Below the pieces are notes generated by a model, which saw only the letters and a list, made by a program, of their open reading frames with translations, was not told the origin of the DNA and searched no databases. 64,000 nt of DNA, taken from positions 2,976,001 to 3,040,000 of the forward strand of contig NZ_JACHDO010000001.1 in NCBI RefSeq assembly GCF_014201115.1, given 5' to 3'. Positions 58,257 to 64,000 of the stretch are shown one piece after another (within the stretch, counting starts at the first letter, position 1; every line of letters begins with the position of its first letter). The position numbers and the translations under genes are program-made. The DNA is from Nocardiopsis metallicus. GTDB taxonomy: Bacteria; Actinomycetota; Actinomycetes; Streptosporangiales; Streptosporangiaceae.

Positions 58257-60449
58257 TCAGAGCTGGCTGACATCCGTGTTGAGCGCAGCGCAGTCGACCG
58301 CCTCGGCCTCCGGATCCACCGCCACGACCAGCGGCCGCAGCGGTTCACCGAAGTTGAGCTCTTCCGTGAGGTCCGGGGCCTCGGGATCGGCCTGGGCGAT
58401 CCAGTCGACCAGCTCCCCCGCCCGGGTCACGTTCCGCCCGGGCCGGGTCAGGGCCAGTACCCTCCCGGCCACGTCGCAGCGCGCGTTGAGGTGCGTGGTC
58501 GCCGCGAACACGCTCTGCGCCCACGCACCCGGGCTCACCCCCCGCAACGGGCCCTCGGCGGTGCGTCGGCGCAGCCGGGCCGGAGCGGCCAGCCCCACCG
58601 CGCGATCGTCGAAGGTCAGCACCAGCCCGGGCCGCTCCTGTGCGGTGAGGAACCCCTGCGGGTCACTCAGGGAGACGTCCCACCACACCCCGCACTCCCC
58701 CGTGGCGGCCTCGGCGAGAGCGGATCCGGCCCGCTCCAGCAGAGCGACGTCCACCTGGTCCCTGGCCGGCCCGGTGACCATCTCGCCCAGGGGCACGGAC
58801 AGGGGCTCGTACCCGGACAGCACCAGCGACCAGTCGATCCGCGCCCGCCCCGCCAACCCCCGGCGGCCGTGGGTCAGGCACACCACCGCCCGGTCCTTGG
58901 GCAGCTGGTAGGTGGCGCAGGCCCCGACGTGCCGGGCCGCCCGCGCCAGGCCCAGGCTCATCGCCTTGGTCCCGGTGGTGATGTCCACGACCACCGGGCG
59001 GGGGGCGCCGTCGCGTTCGCCCGGGCCACGCCCCCGCTCTGCCTGGATCCACTCCTGGACGGCCCGCTGGACCGCGCCGGAGTCGTAGCCGTCCACCGGG
59101 TCGGCGGCCAGGCGCACCCGGTCCCGGTAGCCCTCGGCACGCAGGGCGGCGCTGTCGGCCGCGGGTGCGTCCGGCAGCTCGGCGGCGCGCAGGGCCCGCG
59201 CGGCGGCTTCGCGCACCCTGGCCCGCAGGCTCTGCTTGGAGGGCAGGACCAGCGCGCGGGCCGGACGGTGGGCGTGCATGGCGGCCAGGGCGCCCAGGCG
59301 GCTTCCGCCCAGCGGAGTGACCAGGAGCGGGGCCTCCTCCGGCCCGGGGTGGTGGGCGGGCGGTTCGGTCGGCGGCCCGGGTTCGGGGACGGGAGCGGGT
59401 CCGGGTGGGAGCACGGCGGGGACGGCCGCCCTCGGAGGCGTGTCGGCCAGGCTGGGGAAGAAGGCGTCACGCACCGCGTCGAAGGAGTTCACCCGCTCGG
59501 TAAGGGTGTCCAGGTTCCACACGTGGACGTGGCGTGCGGACAGCGCCGGGTTGTAGGCGGTGACCTGGTCGCGCAGGTCGGCCACGACCGGGCCCGAGTA
59601 GACGAAAAGGACGTGGGTGGCCCCGCCGAAGACCCGCCGGGCCTTGGCCACGGTCCAGCCCGCGCGGGCTACCACGTCCTCGGCGCGGGTCTTGGTCTCC
59701 ACGCACAGCACCCGGTGCCGGTGCCGGACCAGGATGTCGAAGTCGGCGATGGATCCGCCGGGGCGGAAGGGGTCGGCGACCCTGCGCGAGCCCAGGACCT
59801 CGCTGTCGGGCCGTCCGCCCAGCAACCGGCGCAGGTGGGCGAGCACACGCCCCTCCGCGGCGATTCCGTTGAGTTCGCTCTCGGGCAGCTTCGGGAACGC
59901 CTCGGCCAGGGCGGCCGGGCCGCCGTCCAGGAACAGGCGCAGGGGCTTGGGGTCGCGGTCGGCCAACCAGCGGGCGCCGTGGATCCCGGCCAGGGTGCGC
60001 AGGTCGACGCCGTGCCCGGTCACCGGGCGGCCGGGGCTGGCGGTGTCGGCGCTGCGCAACAGGTCGCTGTGGGAGTCCAGGTAGAAGCGCCAGGCGCGGG
60101 CCTCGGGCGGCAGTGCGTGTTCGTGGTGCAGGGCGGCTGCCACGCTCATGACCTTGGTTCCGCCGGTGTAGTCCAGGTACCAGGGTCGGCCGTTCAGTGC
60201 GGTGCGGACACTCTCCAGTAGTCCGGTGACCCCGCCGGGGTCGTGCGGGTCCGAGCCCACGCTGAGGACACGCACGGAGCGGTCGGCGGCCAGGGCTTCG
60301 ACGGCGCTGGCGACCCGGCGGGCCACGGCCAGGGTCCCGTCGCTGGCGACCAGAAGAAGGTGGTCGACGGGCAGGGTCAGGGCGCTGAGCAGGGCGGGGG
60401 TGGGGTTCTGTCCCACGAGGACGACGGCGACACGGGGGGCGGCGGCCAC
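58257..60449 (-). CDS. Dual CARF-like PD-(D/E)XK nuclease (Can1/Card1-like)
   Basis: 730 residues from GTG 60449 behind GGAAGGGA. An N-terminal Rossmann/CARF-like domain has the ligand motif DYTGGTKVMS (93-102). A PD-(D/E)XK nuclease core follows (Glu199; Asp236 and Asp238 in ADFDILV; Glu251 and Lys253 in VETKTR). Then come a Pro-rich linker (340-372) and a second CARF-like segment with DITTGTKAMS (489-498). The last 170 residues are unassigned. Can1 and Card1 nucleases of type III CRISPR systems are switched on by cyclic tetra-adenylate. No cas gene or repeat array is in the window. Confidence 0.8.
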   Translation of the reverse strand: MAAAPRVAVVLVGQNPTPALLSALTLPVDHLLLVASDGTLAVARRVASAVEALAADRSVRVLSVGSDPHDPGGVTGLLESVRTALNGRPWYLDYTGGTKVMSVAAALHHEHALPPEARAWRFYLDSHSDLLRSADTASPGRPVTGHGVDLRTLAGIHGARWLADRDPKPLRLFLDGGPAALAEAFPKLPESELNGIAAEGRVLAHLRRLLGGRPDSEVLGSRRVADPFRPGGSIADFDILVRHRHRVLCVETKTRAEDVVARAGWTVAKARRVFGGATHVLFVYSGPVVADLRDQVTAYNPALSARHVHVWNLDTLTERVNSFDAVRDAFFPSLADTPPRAAVPAVLPPGPAPVPEPGPPTEPPAHHPGPEEAPLLVTPLGGSRLGALAAMHAHRPARALVLPSKQSLRARVREAAARALRAAELPDAPAADSAALRAEGYRDRVRLAADPVDGYDSGAVQRAVQEWIQAERGRGPGERDGAPRPVVVDITTGTKAMSLGLARAARHVGACATYQLPKDRAVVCLTHGRRGLAGRARIDWSLVLSGYEPLSVPLGEMVTGPARDQVDVALLERAGSALAEAATGECGVWWDVSLSDPQGFLTAQERPGLVLTFDDRAVGLAAPARLRRRTAEGPLRGVSPGAWAQSVFAATTHLNARCDVAGRVLALTRPGRNVTRAGELVDWIAQADPEAPDLTEELNFGEPLRPLVVAVDPEAEAVDCAALNTDVSQL

Positions 60450-60574
60450 GGTTTCCCTTCCAGGACGTACCGTTTGCGGCCGTCACCAGACAACAGGAAC
60501 GGGACCACAGTACTCACCCGTGTCCACAGTGATCACATTTTAACGCTGTGCCTACTTTTAACCGCAGTGGATCA

Positions 60575-62767
60575 GTAGGGTCGGACCGTGGCGCCTTACC
60601 GTGATCACTCACGACAGGTTTCCACGGCCCGCCCTCCGAACCCGCCGTGCGCCTTTCAACGCAACGGGCTCTCCACGGTTCCTCAACAGGTTGCAGGTCG
60701 TGTGGTCCACGGGGTGGGAATCGAATACCCCCTGAACCGATACCGGGACACCGTGACGTTGGATGCGCCACGGAAAACAGATCCCTGATAGGCGAGCCGC
60801 CACCCACGATCGGTGAACCGCCGCCTCAACTCACGCAGACCAATATTGGAGTGCTTGCGGCGGATCCAAGAAGACAACCTCCACCAGGAAAAGGAATCCA
60901 CAGTGGAGAACATCTTCTTGGACACACCATGACGGAAGTAGTTCGCCCACCCCCGAACCATCGTGTCCACCTCCGCGATCTTGCGTTCGGTGGCCGTGTT
61001 CCGGGTGGGTCTGTTCGTTGCCCGCCGCACCCCGTCCTTGATCGCCTGAACGGATTTCTTAGACGGGATGGTGTAGACGTACCGACGTCGGGTCCCTCTC
61101 TTCACCCTGCGGCGAATATGAAACCCGAGGAAATCGAACCCCTGGTCGATATGGACAACCCCGGTTTTCTCCTCGGCCAAGCGCAGCCCTAACGGGGTCA
61201 GTACCTGGCTCACCTCTTCTTTCAAGACCTCGGCCCGGTCACGGCTCCCTTGCACCATGATGACGAAGTCATCAGCGTAACGAACCAGTTTCCAGTTACC
61301 GATTCCCTTCTGGCGACGAACACGTCTACGGTATGCACTGGTTTCCCATTGCGCTGCGATGTATTCGTCCAGTGCTGACAACGCGATGTTGGCCAGCAAC
61401 GGTGACAGGATTCCGCCTTGCGGCGTCCCGGTGATGGTCTCCTCTCGATTCCCGGACTGTGTCATCACGCCGGATTTCAAGAACGATTTCACCAGCGCGT
61501 TGGTCCGCTTGTCCTTGACCCGTCCTCTCACCCTATCCATCAAAGAGGTGTGATCGATCTCGTCGAAGCACGCTTTGATGTCGGCTTCCAGAACCCAGTG
61601 GTGGTTCTTCACCGGTGAGGCGAGGCTGTGGATCTCGGCGATCGCGTCCTGAGCGCGCCGGTTGGGCCGAAAACCATAGGAGCAGGGAAGGAAGTCCGCC
61701 TCGAAGACCGGTTCCAGCACCGCTTTCAGTGATGCCTGAACCACTCTGTCGATCACGGTGGGGATCCCCAGCTTGCGCAGCTTCCCGCCCGCTTTGGGGA
61801 TCGCCACCCGACGTACTTCACTGGGTCGGAATTCCCCGCTTTTGAGCAGGTCGCGCACCTGTTGGAGGAACGCATCCCTTCCGATACGGGATCGGACCAT
61901 GTGCACGGTGACCCCGTCGACTCCTGCTGTCCTGGCACCTTTGTTCCGGGCGGTGCGTTCGAACGCATCGACCAGGAACGCCGGATCATAGACCAGGTTG
62001 AATACGTCATCGAACCTGCGTGAAGAATCCTCCTTCGCCCATTGATGGAGTTTGGTCTGCATCTTCCGTACCCGAAAGTAGGCGGTATCGGAATCCGGCC
62101 ATACGATCGAAGCTCCGGTGTTCACCGGTGCGTCTTCGGATCTTGCATTCACCTGTGTTCTCCTTGGAATCGCTGCCGCCCTTCGCCATGTGACCGGCTT
62201 TCCCGGTCTCGGACTACTACGGCGTCTCCGCCCCACTGGCCTTCTTCGGTGAGCATCGCACCTATCCTTTCCTTTCTCGATGGCATCGAGAAGGGAAGGG
62301 AGTGAGGACCGGTGGTTCCCACGTTCGCTGTTCTCCGATCGACGGGCGAGGTACCCGGCTTTACCCCCGCAGTATCGCCCTGGTTACGCCGTAGACCTTC
62401 ACCAGGGCCTCCCTGCCAGATCTCACATACCGGCTCGGGAGTTTTCCACCACGAGAGAGAACTATGGTCCTCTCCGTTGGTGGATGCGCACTGCTTTCCA
62501 GCCCGGATCCACCGGGTTAGAGCTGGCGAAAAATTAGGGGGTTTTATGGCACCGGTTCCTTTCGTATACCGTCCCATCTCGCTAACCGCGGCATGACCCA
62601 TCCGGTAGTACTGGGCCATCCAGGCATTGTCAGGGCTGCTTCCCGTCCTTGGCGGCGATCTCCGCTTCAGACTGCCCCTTGCTTCACCTTCTCGCTACGA
62701 CGAGAAGGCGGCGGAGTTGCTTTCACCTCCACTCGGATATGTGTTTGAACAGCGCCTCGTGGCGCAC
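60575..62767 (-). mobile_element. Group II intron, copy 2 (complete)
   Basis: 2193 bp. The 5' end is GTGCGCC at 62767 reading down, the canonical GUGYG-like start; the 3' end is ...GACCCTAC at 60575. The maturase ORF lies in domain IV, and domain V mirrors copy 1. The 5' exon ends CTGAG-AAAAC-CTCAG, a small hairpin, at the junction with an IS element. The part shared with copy 1 (position p there equals 62241-p here) looks identical. Ribozyme domains I-III fill 62237-62767. Confidence 0.93.
60683..62152 (-). CDS. ltrA: Group II intron reverse transcriptase/maturase, copy 2
   Basis: Same protein as at 89-1558, with no residue difference seen, including YADD and the maturase domain. The start follows AAGGAG as in copy 1. 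Identity of the two copies points to recent retrohoming or to copying by recombination. Confidence 0.93.
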   Translation of the reverse strand: MNARSEDAPVNTGASIVWPDSDTAYFRVRKMQTKLHQWAKEDSSRRFDDVFNLVYDPAFLVDAFERTARNKGARTAGVDGVTVHMVRSRIGRDAFLQQVRDLLKSGEFRPSEVRRVAIPKAGGKLRKLGIPTVIDRVVQASLKAVLEPVFEADFLPCSYGFRPNRRAQDAIAEIHSLASPVKNHHWVLEADIKACFDEIDHTSLMDRVRGRVKDKRTNALVKSFLKSGVMTQSGNREETITGTPQGGILSPLLANIALSALDEYIAAQWETSAYRRRVRRQKGIGNWKLVRYADDFVIMVQGSRDRAEVLKEEVSQVLTPLGLRLAEEKTGVVHIDQGFDFLGFHIRRRVKRGTRRRYVYTIPSKKSVQAIKDGVRRATNRPTRNTATERKIAEVDTMVRGWANYFRHGVSKKMFSTVDSFSWWRLSSWIRRKHSNIGLRELRRRFTDRGWRLAYQGSVFRGASNVTVSRYRFRGYSIPTPWTTRPATC

Positions 62768-62769
62768 CT

Positions 62770-63752
62770 GAGGTTTTCTCAGCGAAATGATCTCTGCGGA
62801 GCAGGGTGATTTTCGGATCCCCGCCGGGCCGGACGAGTGGCACCTGGATGCGAGCAGACGTAAAGCCCCTGGTAGGACAGGTCTCACCACAAGATCATGT
62901 CCGTAACCACCAGAGGCTTCACGTTGGTCACCTATTCTGCCACCCTCGACGTCCCACGCCACATCGTCGAGTTCCTCGCCCGACACCTGGCCGCCCACCG
63001 CCGAAGCATCGCCACTCCGAAGGGCTCACGGGCACTCGGGCCGTTCCGCCAAGCGGTGCTGGTGCTGCGCTGGTTCCGTGAGCGCGGCTGTGTGCACTGC
63101 CTGGCCCGTGACGCCGGAATCTCCCAGGCCACCAGCTACCGCTACCTACACGAAGGCATCGACGTCCTCGCCGGCCAGGCCCCCGACCTGCACGAAGTCT
63201 TGGCCAATTGCCACAACGAAGGGATAGCGCGCGTAGTCTTGGACGGCACGCTGATCGCCTCCGACCGCCTCGCGGGCGTCCGCGAGAACGGCAACGACCT
63301 GTGGTTCAGCCAAAAACACAAGGCCTTCGGCGGCAACATCCAGTTCCTATCCGCACCGGACGGCACCCCGCTGTGGGTCTCCGCAGTCGAGCCCGGATCC
63401 ACCCCCGACATCACCGCCGCCCGCCTCCACGCCCTGCCCGCCCTGTACAAGGCAGCGGCCGAGGGCCTGCCCACCCTGGCTGACAAGGGCTACCAAGGCG
63501 CCGGTATCGGCGTGCACACCCCCATCAAGCGCCCTACGGGCCAGGGCGAAGGGGCTCTGCACGTGGACACACGGATGTATAACGCGCTGTTGCGGCACGT
63601 GCGTGCGCTCGGTGAGCGCACCGCCGCCGAACTCAAGGAGCGCTGGCGGACGCTGAAGTACGTCACGCTTAGCCCGAGCCGGATCGGAGACATCGCCCGT
63701 GCGGCTCTTGTCCTCAACAGGCAGTGGAAATGATCTTCGCTGAGAAAACCTC
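62770..63752 (+). mobile_element. IS5-family insertion sequence
   Basis: 983 bp with terminal repeats GAGGTTTTCTCAGCGAA at the left and its inverse TTCGCTGAGAAAACCTC at the right. A 3-bp ACT target duplication is at 63753-63755 on the right. On the left it is split by the intron: A at 60574, CT at 62768-62769. One transposase ORF. Confidence 0.85.
62897..63733 (+). CDS. IS5-family transposase (DDE_Tnp_4)
   Basis: 278 residues. HTH region ARDAGISQATSYRYLHEGID; DDE residues in VVLDGTLIASD, TLADKGYQG and the C-terminal AAELKERWRTLKYV. This is the HARBI-like branch common in actinomycetes. Both ends of the element and the frame are intact, so it may be functional. Confidence 0.92.
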   Translation: MSVTTRGFTLVTYSATLDVPRHIVEFLARHLAAHRRSIATPKGSRALGPFRQAVLVLRWFRERGCVHCLARDAGISQATSYRYLHEGIDVLAGQAPDLHEVLANCHNEGIARVVLDGTLIASDRLAGVRENGNDLWFSQKHKAFGGNIQFLSAPDGTPLWVSAVEPGSTPDITAARLHALPALYKAAAEGLPTLADKGYQGAGIGVHTPIKRPTGQGEGALHVDTRMYNALLRHVRALGERTAAELKERWRTLKYVTLSPSRIGDIARAALVLNRQWK

Positions 63753-64000
63753 ACTGGAGAACTTTCTCCCCTTTGTGCCCGTACTCGCGCTCGTACACCG
63801 GAGCGCAGGTGAGGACGAAGGAACGGCACCCCCTGACCACGCCTTTGTCATCACGCACCAGGTCGGAGGGGACCAGCAGGTCGTGCCGCTCCGGGTGGGC
63901 CGAACTCACCACGGAGGAGACGATGAACCAGACACCCTCCACCGGCTCGGGCAGGCGGGCGCGGGTGCGCTCCTCCGCCAGCAACGGAATCCCCTCCACC
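63751..64000 (-). CDS. C-terminal part of a hypothetical protein (runs off the window)
   Basis: 83 residues are visible: LPEPVEGVWFIVSSVVSSAH, then a DLLVPSDLVRDDKGVVRGCR segment and a short tail ending EKVLQ. It looks like a small actinobacterial and phage-associated family with VSxxV..A.P.R.DL..P.D.VRD..G...GC, which I recall but cannot name. The IS landed exactly on its stop codon (CAG|TGA), and the new junction still reads TGA, so the protein is unchanged. It is in the same direction as the CARF gene, which started about 125 bases downstream before the insertions. Confidence 0.6.
   Translation of the reverse strand, partial: VEGIPLLAEERTRARLPEPVEGVWFIVSSVVSSAHPERHDLLVPSDLVRDDKGVVRGCRSFVLTCAPVYEREYGHKGEKVLQ

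Noticed and set aside
58149..60574. CRISPR array near the CARF protein
   Set aside because: No regularly spaced repeats between the hydrolase genes, the CARF gene and the intron.
62149..62619. 156-codon ORF upstream of the intron maturase
   Set aside because: It overlaps the ribozyme domains of the group II intron, whose sequence is constrained as RNA, and shows no protein motif.

Overview
The window is high-GC DNA from an actinomycete. A suf operon headed by a SufR regulator, ctaA and ctaB, a tkt-tal-zwf-opcA-pgl block, GTG starts and leaderless-looking promoters all fit. Gene content and order suggest a Nocardiopsis-like member of the Streptosporangiales; that placement is inference.

Region 1 (1-16.5 kb) is the integrase-proximal end of an integrated conjugative element: a group II intron cut by the window edge, small decayed genes, a type IA topoisomerase, three type IV secretion-like proteins (PrgI/VirB3-like, VirB4-like without a Walker A motif, VirB6/TrbL-like), a small membrane protein, an IS3-family element sitting inside a terminator hairpin, a lipoprotein, an excisionase-like protein and a tyrosine integrase. 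Relaxase and coupling protein are not visible and would lie to the left.

Region 2 (16.6-25.6 kb) is the Fe-S assembly operon on the minus strand, read sufR-sufB-sufD-Rieske ferredoxin-sufC-sufS-sufU-sufT. It has a likely SufR palindrome and an iron-box-like site at its promoter. A divergent ABC exporter follows. Region 3 (25.6-34.3 kb) is a mixed set: two near-duplicate inositol monophosphatases, an MFS protein, a ricin-lectin membrane protein, an EamA exporter, a SulP transporter with a MerR regulator, and a tiny secreted peptide.

Region 4 (34.3-46 kb) is central metabolism: heme a synthesis (ctaA, ctaB) around a PrsW-type protease, then the pentose phosphate operon. Region 5 (46-58.1 kb) has regulators with nearby targets (two MerR-like or TetR genes, an AraC gene), a stand-alone MurE, several membrane proteins and three tandem secreted TAP-type alpha/beta hydrolases.

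Region 6 (58.2-64 kb) is accessory. It holds a 730-residue protein with two CARF-like motifs and a PD-(D/E)XK nuclease core, resembling the cyclic-oligoadenylate-activated Can1/Card1 nucleases, with no CRISPR genes in view. Upstream of it an IS5-family element landed on the stop codon of the neighbouring gene, and a second copy of the group II intron then landed in that element's target duplication. The two introns are inverted relative to each other and bracket almost the whole window.
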